From Canna indica (lineage: Eukaryota; Streptophyta; Magnoliopsida; Zingiberales; Cannaceae): a stretch of 64,000 nt of DNA. The stretch is from positions 43,299,501-43,363,500 of the forward strand of contig CP136898.1 in NCBI GenBank assembly GCA_034359265.1, given 5' to 3'. The position numbers and the translations under genes are program-made. Below the pieces are notes generated by a model. That model was not told the DNA's origin. It ran no database searches and worked only from the letters and a program-made list of their open reading frames with translations. Of the stretch, positions 10,730-22,161 are shown piece after piece (position 1 is the stretch's first letter; each line of letters opens with the position of its first letter).

Positions 10730-12115
10730 TGAGTAAAGTTTACCTCCCCGACAATAGTTGGAACCTGGACCCCAGCGATCGCCGCCGCACGGCAACGACC
10801 CGATGGCGACAATCGACCGCAGCTTGATGACACTAAAATAGTAAGGAGCAATGCTTCGGTGCCACCCCATTTCCCTCCTGAAGAGCCCCAACAATAGATA
10901 AATGAGTTGGAAGCAAAAAAACAATAACTAACAGCCCAAGTTGAGAAACTAACATGGTCTCAGGGATAGCTCCTGGCTGACCACGAGCGTTGTCACTTAG
11001 AGCATGGAGAGACCAAACACTCAAGAAGAAGAATGCCAATTTCTGTCCTTCATGATGAAGTCTCCAACCCCCCCCCCGGAAAAGGACGGAGACACTAAAG
11101 CCTGAAAAACTGAGACCGCCATCCCCGTCGACGCGGGACCCTTCGCCAAGCACAGCATGACAACCCGCCTCCCACCAAGTAGTGTACTACCTACCACATT
11201 GACACCCTAAAGCGGTACAGGCGACCCCGCGCTACAACTAACGGCGTTCCGAACCACGATGCTCTATCACGAAGCAACCGATTCCGCACTCTACAGAGCC
11301 TTCCCAACTTTCCTAGGGAAAACCGCCCTTATGGTTTGTCTCCCTCCCGCTAGGATCTATCCATTCTTTCAATGACCTCTCTCATGTCTTCCTCAGCTAA
11401 TTCACCACGTCGCGAGTATATCACAAGACGAGAGCTGCCCTCCACTATGCTATGCAGGGGCAGCATGAGCCCCTAAGAGAATACCTGAATAGGTTTTAGG
11501 CCATAGCGGCTGAAATCCCCAACCTCGATCCACAGATCAAGCTTTTCTCCATCCATCTCGAGCTAAAGCCCAGACTCTTCGCTGACCAGATCGCCCTTAT
11601 CGAGCCCAAAGATATGGCCGAATTCTAGAAAAAAGCCGCAAGCTTCATAAAAATGGAAGAACTTCGGGAAGCAAACAACATTGATTGGAAGAACCTCAAG
11701 GCTGCTTTCAAGGACAAAAGGTCCAAAAAGGAAGACAGAAGGATTGAGGACCATTGGCGACATGAGTGGAGTAACGGCAGGGGGCTGAGGTCACCACCTC
11801 GCTCGAATGCTTGTTTCGAAAGATACACACCTTTCAAAACAAAGAATGAAACCAACCTCCGAGACATCTACCACTTGAAACTCATCAAATATCCCGCCAA
11901 TGCAGGAAAGCAAAAGTTGCCACCTAACACCGACATGAGCAAGAAGTGTGCATACCGTGATACTTATGGACACATCACCGAGGATTGTGTAATGCTTGGA
12001 GATCAACTCGAAGATTTAGTCTCTACAGGACACTTGGACAAATACGTCCATCACAAGAAAGAAAGGGTCGAAGAAGAAGCCGCAACCCTTGACGATGAAG
12101 TTGATCACCTCTGAA
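10730..12115 (+). pseudogene. Gypsy gag remnant (copy A)
   Basis: The recognisable part starts around 11440, where the frame reads a retrotransposon gag motif near EPLREYLNRF and IPNLDPQIKL with internal stops. It continues as a 153-codon open stretch at 11653-12114 (MEELREANNIDWKNLKAAF). A Cys/His knuckle-like segment, KKCAYRDTYGHITEDC (11941-11988), is followed by LGDQLEDLVSTGHLDKYV, a pattern usual just before the protease in Tat-like elements. Stops and frameshifts upstream show it is dead. Confidence 0.75.
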
Positions 12116-12371
12116 TTTCCATAGGGAAAATAGCCAAGCTAACGAGCCCTGAGGGGTCATCCACTACATCCCCGGTGTATTTGCAAGGGGAGAAGAGTCG
12201 TGCTCGGCCAGGAAGAGGTCTCTTCGGGCAATCATGATGGTTGACATCGCCACTCGCCCATGCCGGCCTACCCCCAAAACCCTAGTAATATTGTTATATG
12301 AATTCAACTTTCGTGGAACTGGTCAAAACCTACATGACCCAGTCATAATCTTTGTGATTGTACAGAACTTC

Positions 12372-13844
12372 TGTTGGCTTTAGATTTTCAACCTAAGTCT
12401 TAATCTCGGTTTTGATGATAACAAACATAGGACTAATGATTTCATTGAGAATATCTCCAGATTCCATATCAGTATCGTTCAATGTCCTCAATCGGAAAAA
12501 TAGGAGAAATAGATAAATTGGAAGGGCATTGATCGTCGCGCTCGGGTTCGTCGTGAAAACTTCTCGAAGATCGATGAGTGCACCAAAGTCGCATTGGATG
12601 AGCTCAAAGATCACATGAAAGCCCTCCAAGATGATGCTCGTTAAAAATCGAAACCCAGAAACAAAGCGCGGAAGAAAACCTGGCTGAAAATTCAATTCAA
12701 CTTAAATTCGGTCAACCGGGCGGTCGACCGAATTGGGTAAGAAAAAGGCCAGTAGCCTTTTTGGTCAACTGGTCGGTCGATCGAACACTACCTAAAATAG
12801 GCAGTGGCTACTTCAGTCGATCAGTTGATCGATCGATAGAGGCCTAAAATGGGCAGTAGCCCTAGCGGTCGACCGATGGGTCGACCGAATTGAGGGAATG
12901 AACAGTCGTGTCTGGGCAGTCGAGCGACCATAGACAAAAGTGCGGCGGTCGAATGACCGGTCGATCGGTCGATCGACCGACCAATCGACCAGCGGCCTGG
13001 ACCGACGGCCTGCAACGGATAGAAAACTATCCGTTGAGCCACCGTTTCTTCAGTAGGGTATAAATATACTCTCATATACTTCATTTAACCTTCTTCTCTC
13101 ATTCTTACAGAAATTTTTGAGCATCCAAGAGAGAGATAAAAGCCTTCCAAAAGGGATTAGTACTTGTGCTAAATTTTTCGGCATCAACTTCTTGCGCACA
13201 CTCTGTTCCTCAACTCGAGCTTCAACCCTAGCTCTACTACTCGGCGAGTTGGAGGTTCCAAGGCTTGGATAAGAGCACAATTTCTTGGTTTCATTTCAAG
13301 CTCTTTTCAATTGTATTTTAACTATTATTTGTATCTTTTTTTATTTGTGCATGTGAAGACCAGGTGTTTGGTCTTGAGTGTATAAGTGGTTACCTAGTGT
13401 TAGGTGTAAAGCCACTTTTGTAAACTTAGTGTTTACTAGGATTAGCTTAGTTGTCCCTTAGGGTTGAGGTGGAAGATGACTCTCGATAAGAAGACGATGA
13501 TTTTCGGGTGTGGAAGTACATTAGGTCGAGAGTACGTCTCTTCGGTGAAAAGTCCTCTGTGTAAGGGAAACTAATTAATCTAGTAAAACTTAGTTTGGAA
13601 ATCCTAAGAGGGGTGCTTAGGTAGTGGAGTAGGCATTGAGGCCGAACCACTATAAATCTTGTGTTTGCATTGTTTCATTTTGTTGTGCTTTAATTGCTCA
13701 ATCATTTATTGCTTTCGCATATAATTATTGAATCGCAAATTGCCTAAACGATTTAAGTAAATGATTAAAATCAAATTTAGGCGAATAGAATTAGTAAACA
13801 CACTATTCACCCCCCCCCCCTCTAGTGTCGCCATTTCGCCTTCA
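12372..13844 (+). repeat. 5' LTR of the Copia element
   Basis: The LTR spans 1,473 bp. A cluster of palindromic GGTCGACC, GGTCGATCGACC and CGATCGATC words lies at 12700-13010. A TATAAATATA motif occurs at about 13060-13070. The end has a poly-C run (13811-13820) followed by TCTAGTGTCGCC, as in plant Copia LTRs of the SIRE/Maximus kind (my recollection of the family). Confidence 0.88.
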
Positions 13845-13846
13845 AT

Positions 13847-13858
13847 TGGTATCAGAGC
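13847..13858 (+). promoter_or_regulatory. Primer binding site (initiator Met tRNA type)
   Basis: TGGTATCAGAGC begins two bases after the 5' LTR. It is complementary to the 3' end of initiator methionine tRNA and is the standard Copia primer site. Confidence 0.92.
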
Positions 13859-13911
13859 GGGTCGTGGATTGAAATTTTATCATCTTGTCTACATCTAGTC
13901 TCGATCTAGAA

Positions 13912-15291
13912 ATGGCTCTACAGAGTGAAACGTCTACACCTCCTAGGTTCGATGAGTCTAACTTTGGTCTTTGGAATGGTAGAATGTACACTTTCCTAAA
14001 GACTCAAGGCTTAGGTGTTTTTAATATGGTTAAGATAAAATATGTTGAACCTAAGGAAAATATGAATGCATGGACCCAAGAACAAATTAGCATGTTTGAG
14101 TTAAATACTAAAGCAACAAATTGCATATATTGTTCTTTGGGAAATAATATATTTGAAAAAATCATGCATTGTACTTTCGCATTCGATATCTGGGCTACTT
14201 TAAATATGCTTTATAATTATGCAAAAACCGGAGAGCTCAAAACATTTGATGAGGGGAATGATGACAATTGTCATCCACCAAATACTAACATGATTTTTGA
14301 AGCCTATAGTGACTCTAATCATAAGAGCACAAGAAATCGAAAAAGGAAGATAATTTGCCATGAGTGCCAAGAAAAAGGGCATGTAAGAAAAAATTGCCCT
14401 TTCATGAAGAACAAGGCAAAGAAGAGGTCGAATGCTTCCACATCCTCATTCCACTCAAGTGAAGTGTCCTATTTCCATAACTATGAAGCCACCTCAAAAG
14501 ATTGCCTCATAAATGATAACAATGAGGTACACTATTCTCCTTCAAGTCATGTTAATGAAAATGATAGCATTAACTCATCTAGCTCTCATGATTTGCTTTA
14601 TGATGAACTAATGGATGAGTACAAAAACATGTATGCCTTGTTAATTATAAAAGATAAAGAAAACAAAAAATTGAATAAAGAAAACTCAAATCTTAGCTCT
14701 CAATTACATAATGTAAAATTAGAAAATGAGAAGCTAAGAATTAGTGTCAACAATCCATGTCATGATACTTTAAGTATTGACACTAAAGATTTGAAAAATA
14801 AAAATGACTTATTGAAGAATGAAAATAGCATGTTGAAAACTCAATTGCATGCTATTCATAAATCAATGAATGATTCGAAAAATGAGGTTATTTTTTTAAA
14901 TAAGAAAGTTAGTAATCTATCTAGTAATTCTTCCTTTAAGAACTCTAGAAATAAAAATGATTATGTAAAGAATGCTAATGTTCATCATCATTCTCATACT
15001 AAGCATTCTACAACTAAACCTCATGCTCAAAAGAAGAATGTATCTTTTAAGAATGCTCATGCTCATCCTAGTTCAAATGACAAGCATTCTAAAAATAAAG
15101 CTCATGTCCATAACAAAAATAAAAAGAAATTTAATGGACATTATTTTTGTTGTGGTGTATTTGGGCATGCTATTTATGATTGCACATTAAAGAGAAATCC
15201 AAGTGTTGCTAGGACACTTTGGATTCCTAAGCCCTCTAACCCCCAAGGCCCAAAGCCATTTGGGTACCAAAGATCTCATGCTCTTTTGTAG
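13912..15291 (+). CDS. Copia gag polyprotein (no pol)
   Basis: The ATG at 13912 starts MALQSETSTPPRFDESNFG, the usual beginning of Copia gag proteins, with LWNGRMYTFLKTQG following. The open reading frame runs 459 codons without interruption. About residue 110 the expected gag core is shortened: WATLNMLYNYAKTGEL runs quickly into low-complexity sequence, suggesting an internal deletion that kept the frame. A CCHC zinc knuckle is present (CHECQEKGHVRKNCP). A long Asn/Lys-rich coiled coil (roughly residues 240-340) and a second Cys/His motif (FCCGVFGHAIYDC) close the protein. It would form virus-like particles that package element RNA. No protease or reverse transcriptase follows. Confidence 0.85.
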   Translation: MALQSETSTPPRFDESNFGLWNGRMYTFLKTQGLGVFNMVKIKYVEPKENMNAWTQEQISMFELNTKATNCIYCSLGNNIFEKIMHCTFAFDIWATLNMLYNYAKTGELKTFDEGNDDNCHPPNTNMIFEAYSDSNHKSTRNRKRKIICHECQEKGHVRKNCPFMKNKAKKRSNASTSSFHSSEVSYFHNYEATSKDCLINDNNEVHYSPSSHVNENDSINSSSSHDLLYDELMDEYKNMYALLIIKDKENKKLNKENSNLSSQLHNVKLENEKLRISVNNPCHDTLSIDTKDLKNKNDLLKNENSMLKTQLHAIHKSMNDSKNEVIFLNKKVSNLSSNSSFKNSRNKNDYVKNANVHHHSHTKHSTTKPHAQKKNVSFKNAHAHPSSNDKHSKNKAHVHNKNKKKFNGHYFCCGVFGHAIYDCTLKRNPSVARTLWIPKPSNPQGPKPFGYQRSHALL

Positions 15292-18200
15292 GGGGAGCCA
15301 CCACACAAGGATAGAAAGAAGTGAAGAGTTGAAGTTGACCATGGACCTAAGTGAAGATTCATCCTTTGGTTACAACTTCAAAACATCATGATGCCATATA
15401 TATGGAAAGTGGCATCTATGCACATTTTGGTATCATTTCCTTACTTTAGCTTGTTTTATTTAAGTTAGAGTTATGATACATGCTTAAAATTGATTGTTTT
15501 CCCCGCTCATGTAAAAAATTCTTTTGAAAATGATTTTTGATTTTTTGATCTTCGGTCTCCTCGGAGACCTAAGTGGCTTGTAATGGGCCTAAGAGACCTT
15601 GTGGTTTTAAATCGTAGGCTAATTGTGGTTTTTGGCTTTCAACCAATAGGAAGGGTTGGAGATTTTATTTTTCAAATTTTCATATTTTTAGATCTCTTGA
15701 TTCATTTTGTTATCATGAATGATTTATTTAAAAATGAATCCATGCTATTTAATGAAGTTGAAGTTGATAAATGATACTTGGTTTTTCTCCTCACTATTTA
15801 GTTTAATAGCTTGCATGTAGAATTGATTTCATTTTCTATTTATGAAGTATACTTGCAAGTTATAAGTTTTTTAGGAAGGCTAATTAGGAAGAAAAAGATT
15901 AGTTTGGCTAAATCTTCAAGTATAAGGTATAACTTCAATAAATCCAAAATTTTAGTGTTATACATTAATGCTTATGCTTAAAATATGTCTCTTTAGTCAT
16001 GAGGGTAATTACATGTAAAATCTTTGATTTCTCATGAGTAGATAAAAACTTTAGTACTTACGCAATTTTCATTGAATGAAACTTGCTCTAGGTTGACACT
16101 TACCATTAGAGACATCTCTTTAAGTCCAAACTAATTAAACTTGTTTAAGGACCTTATGCCTCAAATGGTTCACATCTTGATCCCTTAGATTCATTTTGAA
16201 ACCATGGTATCCATCTTAAAATGAATCTTAACTATCTAGCATAGGTTAATGTTTTTAAATGAAACATTGCATTAAACCCTTGCTATTTAGTATATTAGCT
16301 TGCTAAGTCGGTATATGATTTCATTTTAATACTAATAAAGTCTACTTGCAAGTTAAGAAAGTGATAAGAATTGGAAAACAATGCTATCTAAAAGAAAATG
16401 AAAAAGGAAATGAAAAAGTTGGATAAATTTTCAAGAAAAATGTATGAATTTGATTTTGCAAAAATCTTAATATAATACTTAAATATGTATGCTTTAATGA
16501 TGTCTCTATACTCCTGATTGATGTTGCATGATGAAAATATAAAATTTTATGAGTAGGTAAAAGTTTGATAACTTAGGCAATTTCATGACATCTTGATTGA
16601 ATAAAATTTGCTCTAGGTTAAAATTCATATTAGAGACCTCATTTTGAGTTAGTGGTTGTCAAACATGTTTAGATATACATATCACTTGAGTCTAGGTGTT
16701 TAAAAATAAAAAATCATGTCTAGATGAACAATGTGATAACTATATCACTTTAGGGGACTTAAGTTTGAAAAGTTTTGTCCCAAGTCAACAAATTGACTTG
16801 GACACTTGATTTTAAGTCCAAATTTCATAAATATGTTTAGGAATAGGTATGACATGTTTCCAAACATTTAGAATGGAAAATTCATATGAATATGGATAAA
16901 ATGACATAGAGGTCAATCCATGCTTACCTCTTTTGAACCAAGTTGACCCAAGTCAACAAATTGACTTAAAGGTCTCATTTTTAATTCATATTTGGGGAAC
17001 ATATTTAGATTTACTCATGATAGGTATCCATATGTTTAAGTTTAAAAAATCATGAGTAAATGTTAAGATTGAAACTTAGCAAGTTTCATAAAAACTAGTT
17101 TAGTTTTGAATGAAATCATGCTAGGTTGATATCTTGACTTAAGGAAATAATTTTCATTTCAAACTTGATATATACCCTTTACATGACCATCATGTGGTGT
17201 TATGAAAGTTTGAATGAAAATTGAACAAGTTTTTAAGAATAACTGAAAATTACAAAAATACTATTTCAATCTACAATTGGTATAAATTTCAGTTATTTAT
17301 AGAAAAATATAAAAAATTAATTTTGAGATATTCTTGAAACTGCACACTCACTGAAAAATCTAGTTTTATCAGTAAAAATTTCAAAAAGTTTCATCAAGAA
17401 TCTAATTTAAAATAGAATTTTGAAGTTGGATTTCAAAAACACAAAGTATCACTTATTTGATATATCAATCTTTTCGATACTTTGAATTTTCTTCAAAAAC
17501 TTCAAATGAAATTTGGTGTATACCACTTTGATTATGTTTCTAATATCATTCACACAATTTTATGAGTAAAATCATTTCTAGGAATGATTTTGATATTTCG
17601 AATGATAGCTAGGATCCATTGTTGATTAAAATCAATATAGGATGAAAAATGGTCTTTGAAAATTCTTTTGAGTTTCAATTTTGTTCATATATTTCATATG
17701 ACCATTCAATACTTGGTATCAAAAAATTCTCATCCAAAAATTGGTACCAAAGTTTTTCATCAAAAATATGATTTTGTATAGATTTATAAGTTTGATTTTT
17801 TTTTGTAACTTGAAGCATAGGTTGACCTAAGTCAACAAAATGAATTATAAATTTTATCTTAAGCCCAAGTTGATTCGTAGACTTATATTATCTCATGTTA
17901 GATGTCCAAATGCCTAAGTTTGAGAAAACATGAGTAGATAGCAAAACTTGAGACTTAACATTTTCATGTCTTTCATGTTTATTTCAAATGAAAACATGCT
18001 AAGCTCATATCTTGATTGTATGACATTAGTTTCATTTCAAACTTGATATACATGCTTCAAATGACTATATCTTTGTATTGTGAAAGTTTGAATGAGATCA
18101 AAAATGTCATGAAAAAGAAACAACATTTATGGAAATATTGAGTGCATACATGACTTAGTTTCGAATTCCATCTATCATTCTTTTATCATGTATGTCTTTG

Positions 18201-18535
18201 TTTCATATCAAATTACTTGTTTTCCATTCCTTTGATTAGATTGACCTCTCTTGCCCTTTTTGATTGATGTCAAAAATGGGAGAAATGTATAGTCAAAAGG
18301 GGGAGAAATATGGAGAAGAGTATAGGTATAAAGGGGGAGAAAACTATGGATAAAAGTATAAGAAAATATAGGAGAAAACTATAGGTAAATGGGAGGAAAA
18401 TATAGGAAATTCATGCTTATAGATAGAGGGAATTTAATCATATAGATATGCATGTTGATAGGGGGAGAAATCCCTTAGTTGATATCCTTCTATACTTTAA
18501 TGATATATATTTTTTCAACGATGTTTGTCATCATC
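15292..18535 (+). other. Long non-coding internal region of the Copia element
   Basis: These 3.2 kb hold no domain of pol. The sequence is AT-rich with repeated modules about 500-1000 bases apart: TTGCTCTAGGTT followed by ATTAGAGAC (16083 and 16608), and AAGTCAACAAATTGACTT with nearby ATGTTTAG words (16783, 16951, 17832). Several GGGGGAGAAA purine tracts occur from 18290 to 18545 before the true polypurine tract. Confidence 0.75.
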
Positions 18536-18549
18536 AAAAAGGGGGAGAT
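18536..18549 (+). promoter_or_regulatory. Polypurine tract of the Copia element
   Basis: AAAAAGGGGGAGA directly precedes the 3' LTR, the place where second-strand synthesis is primed. Related purine tracts at about 18299, 18338 and 18459 are not next to an LTR. Confidence 0.85.
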
Positions 18550-20184
18550 TGTTGGTTTTAGGTTTTCAACCTAAGTCTTAATCTCGGTTTTGATGGTTTT
18601 GATGATAACAAACATGAGACTAATGATTCCATTGAGAATATCCTCAGGTTCCATATCAGTAGCGTTCGATGTCCTCAATCGAAAAAATTGGAGAAATCGA
18701 TAAATTGGAAGGACATTGATCGTCGCGCTCGAGTTCGTCGCGAAAACATCTCGAAGATCGACGAGTGCACCAAAGTCACATTGGACGGGCTAAAAGATCA
18801 CATGAAAGCCCTCCAAGATGATGCTCGTTAAAAGCCGAAACCCAAAAACAAAGCGTGGAAGAAAACTTGGTTGAAAATTCAATTCAGCCTAAATTCGGTC
18901 GATCGGTCGATCGACCGAACAAGGTAAGAAAAAGGCCAGTAGCCTTAAAATGGGCAGTAGCCCTAGCGGTCGACCGGAGTAAAAAATCGCATGGCGCGGG
19001 ATCTTGGCTGAAAACAAAAGCTAGAACCCGGAAACAAAGCGCGGAAGAAAACCTGGCTGAAAATTCAATTCAGCCTAAATTCGATCAACCGGGAGGTTGA
19101 TCGAACAGGGTAAGAAAAAGGCCAATAGCCCTAAAATAGGCAGTATCCCTAGAGGTCGACTGATTGGTCGACCGGAGTAAAAAATCGCATGGCACAGGAT
19201 CTTGGCTTCCCTACGTCGGTCGACCGATGGGACGATCGGATTGAGGGAATGAACAATCACGTCTGGGCGGTCGACCCGTCGATCGACCAACCACAGACAA
19301 AAGTGCAGCGGTCGAATGACCGGTCGATCGGTCGATTGACCGACCAATCGATCGGCGGCCTGCGGCCTGCAATGGATAGAAAACTATCTGTTGAGCTACC
19401 GTCTCTTTAGTGGGGTATAAATATACCCTCATATACTTCATTTAACCTTCTTCTCTCATTCTTACAGAAATTTTTGAGCATACAAGAGAGAGATAAAAGC
19501 CTTCCAAAAGGGATTAGTGCTTGCGTTCAATTTTTCGGTGTCAACTTCTTGCGCACACTGTGCTCCTCAACTCGGGCTTCAACTCTAGCTCTTCTACTCG
19601 GCGTGTTGGAGGTTCCAAGGCTTGGAAAAGAGCACGATTTCTTGGTTTCATTTCAAACTCTTTTCAATTGTATTTTAACTGTTATTTGTATCTATTTTTA
19701 TTTGTGCGTGTGAAGACCAGGTGTTTGGTCTTGAGGTAGTGTTTACCTGGTGTTAGGTGTAAAGCCACTTTTGTAAACTTAGTATTTACTAGGATTAGCT
19801 TAGTTGTCCCTTAGGGTTGAGGTGGAAGAGGACTCTCGTTTAGAAGGCGGTGACTTCCGGGTGTGGAAGTGCCTTTGGTCGAGAGTGCGTCTCTTCGGAG
19901 AAAAGTCCTCTATGTAAGGGAAACTAATTAATCTAGTAAAACTTAGTTTGAAAATCCTAAGCGGGGTGCTTAGGTAGTAGAGTAGGCATTGGGGCCGAAC
20001 CACTATAAATCTTGTATTTGCATTGTTTCGTTTTGTTATGCTTTAATTGCTCAATCATTTATTGCTTCCGCATATACTCATTGAATCGCAAATTGCCTAA
20101 ACGATTAAAATTGAATTTAGGCGAATAGAATTAGTAAACACACTATTCACCCCCCCCCCCTCTAGTGTCACCATTTCGCCTTCA
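18550..20184 (+). repeat. 3' LTR of the Copia element, with internal duplication
   Basis: At 1,635 bp it is about 160 bp longer than the 5' LTR. A segment starting AAACAAAGCG is repeated at 18846 and 19032 (period 186), including the GGTCGACC palindromes. Otherwise the two LTRs correspond along their length. Confidence 0.88.
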
Positions 20185-20589
20185 ACTTCATCGTTAAAAA
20201 AGTCCTTGTCGATCAAGGAAGCTCTGTCGACATCATTTTCTACTCCACTTTTGAGAAGACGCAATGAACTGAAGCTTCGCTCACACCATACAAGGGTGAT
20301 TTGGTAGGCTTCTCGAGAGAGAGGGTTGACGTCCGCATAGCCATATGGCTGAGGACGATATTCAACTCTCAGCCAAAAGCGAAGACAATTGATGTCCAGT
20401 ATCTTATCAACAATATCCCCAGCTCATATCATATGATCATAGGACGACCGTCCTTGAATAATCTGGGGGTTGTCGTATCCACTCCCCACCTAGCGTTAAA
20501 ATTTCCTATTTTGGAGACTAGAAAGAAGCCCGGTGGTGCTATAATGAATGCCTCAAGCCAAAGGTTGCTGAGCCGGAGAATGAGCTGAT

Positions 20590-21040
20590 CGGCCCCCAAA
20601 TACTTCCCAAAATCAAAGACAAACAACCGACCGAAGCCTCCGAGTCAAACCCAAGACGGAAAATGTGAAAGCAACCACGACTCTACCCTTGAAAGGACTC
20701 AAGTTGTGATAAAAAAAGCACCAATAAAGCTTGGAACCGAGCACTCCTCCTGTACGCACAATTTCTTCTTTTTTCTCAATAAAGTTGCATTCCTAGTATT
20801 TTTTTCTGTGAATGTTCAGGATACCACTGTCGTTATCTCGCCGCTAAAACAAATAATCTATTCAAAATTTGCTCAAGTACTCACACATGAGCTCGACCTA
20901 AACCCCAAAAAATAGATTCTTTACCCTCGAGCCATCGTGGTCTTTGGTCCCAAAGCCCAGTGCTTCGCTCAACGACTAGAACTTGGTTTTCACCAGTCTC
21001 GTCTACCAGCCTCAGTAGCTATTCTAGGCTCCCTATGCCC
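20590..21040 (+). other. Gypsy internal region after protease, no reverse transcriptase
   Basis: From the protease end to the hAT element the frames are broken. A stretch near 20916-20970 reads like a short retroelement tail (AIVVFGPKAQCFAQRLEL) in one frame. The region expected to hold reverse transcriptase is missing in both copies A and B, so the loss predates the duplication. Confidence 0.55.
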
Positions 21041-21985
21041 CTAGGAAGCATGGACACTCCATGGGACTGTCGTCCGCGTGTCCTAGACGCCACGGACACT
21101 AACACACGAAGACACTCGTCCAACACACGTGTCCAACATGTCCAAGATTGTCTAAACTAGTCTTTTTTTTTGCCCGGACACGACCCATAAATCCGGACAC
21201 GACCAAGCATGCATAGTTTTTTTTAAAATAATAAAACAATCACCGACGAGTTTCAATGAACCTTGAGTTTGCAAATCTTTCGGATGGTACAGTTGGGTTT
21301 GATGATTGTGACTCCTTACATGATAGACGTATGCTTGATGCAAAGTCTTGGTGACTAGTTCATGATATTCATGTCCAATTCTTCAAAATATTGCTTTTAA
21401 GCTACTTGGGCAACCATCTTCATCTTCTTGTTTTGAAAAAAATTGGAGCACTTACACTTTTAACCATTCCCTTAAAAAGAACAAGATGAAGCCTAAAAGT
21501 ACGAAGAATTTAGTATTTGTACATACTAATCTTCATCTAATTTCAAGGAAAACTCCCCAATACAATAAAGGAGAAATAATGATTTGGGATATTACAGGAG
21601 ATGAGTTTTCACCGATTAATGAAGATAATGGAATCCTTGAAGTTACCAATCTTTCTCTTGATAAACTAGAGTTGGAGAGAGTAATATTTTCTAATGAATA
21701 AGATAACAACAATGATTGATGAAGAAGATAGTGGGACTCTAGTTAACCTTTTGTTTACATGTGGTTGTACATGACTAGTTCTACTAAGACATGCTAATTT
21801 AGGAATTTTTTGGAAGATGTCAAAAGATATTATGCCTCATGCTTTTGGAAGGAGCTTAGAAATAGTAAGTATTAACACAATAAATTATCTAGAATGCTTC
21901 ATATATTTTAAAATGTGCCGAGAAAAAACTAAAAATTAGAAGTTTGACATCAATGAAAACATCATGATATTATTATAAATCTTGA

Positions 21986-22023
<38 letters not shown>

Positions 22024-22153
22024 ATGAATTGGGGATTTTTTTTAAATTTTTTTTATTTTTTATTTATATATATATGTCGTGTCCATGTTCGTGTCCTGTG
22101 AAATTTTGAAGTTGGTGTGTTCACGTGTCCGTGTCGGTGTCGATGCTTCATAG
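21041..22153 (+). mobile_element. hAT transposon remnant carried inside Gypsy copy A
   Basis: The left terminus CTAGGAAGCATGGACAC and the right terminus GTGTCGATGCTTCATAG are imperfect inverted repeats. 8-bp flanks CTATGCCC (21033-21040) and CTACGCCC (22154-22161) fit a hAT target duplication with one change. The interior contains the C-terminal end of a hAT transposase and AT-rich sequence with an (AT)n run near 21992-22020. An equivalent element sits at the same position in copy B (55023-56125), so it entered the retroelement before the two copies separated. Confidence 0.82.
21486..21720 (+). pseudogene. hAT transposase C-terminal fragment
   Basis: The frame reads KPKSTKNLVFVHTNLHLISRK (21489 on), then YNKGEIMIWDITGDEF and a Glu/Asn-rich end, matching the end of plant BED-finger hAT transposases (NLVFVHSNLRLLSRK and W-D-I-GGD type motifs). 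Upstream, DSLHDRRMLDAKSW-like wording near 21310-21350 is probably part of the same gene. The catalytic body is missing. Confidence 0.7.
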
Positions 22154-22161
22154 CTACGCCC

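Larger units (their letters stand above)
12372..20184 (+). mobile_element. Gag-only Copia-type LTR retrotransposon nested in the Gypsy protease
   Basis: The 5' LTR (12372-13844) and 3' LTR (18550-20184) begin TGTTGG and end GCCTTCA, and the 5-bp target duplication ACTTC flanks the element (12367-12371 and 20185-20189). A primer binding site (TGGTATCAGAGC, 13847-13858) and a polypurine tract (AAAAAGGGGGAGA, 18536-18548) are in the expected places. The only gene is gag. The 3.2 kb between gag and the polypurine tract has no protease, integrase or reverse transcriptase. Copy B preserves the empty target at about 54171-54176. It would depend on a related full element to move. Confidence 0.92.
12150..20590 (+). 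pseudogene. Gypsy aspartic protease remnant split by the Copia insertion
   Basis: The N-terminal part lies at about 12150-12371 (MMVDIATRP, LVILLYEFNFRGTGQNLHDPV). The rest resumes at 20190 after the Copia element with VLVDQGSSVDIIFYSTFEK, where DQGSS stands in the place of the usual D-T/S-G-S active-site motif. It then continues to a typical end, IIGRPSLNNLGVVVSTPHL (about 20436-20494). The uninterrupted reading is seen in copy B at 54030-54530. A stop follows the active-site segment. Confidence 0.75.

Noticed and set aside
13885..13911. Start of Copia gag at 13885
   Set aside because: That codon is TTG; the ATG at 13912 gives the usual MALQ start.
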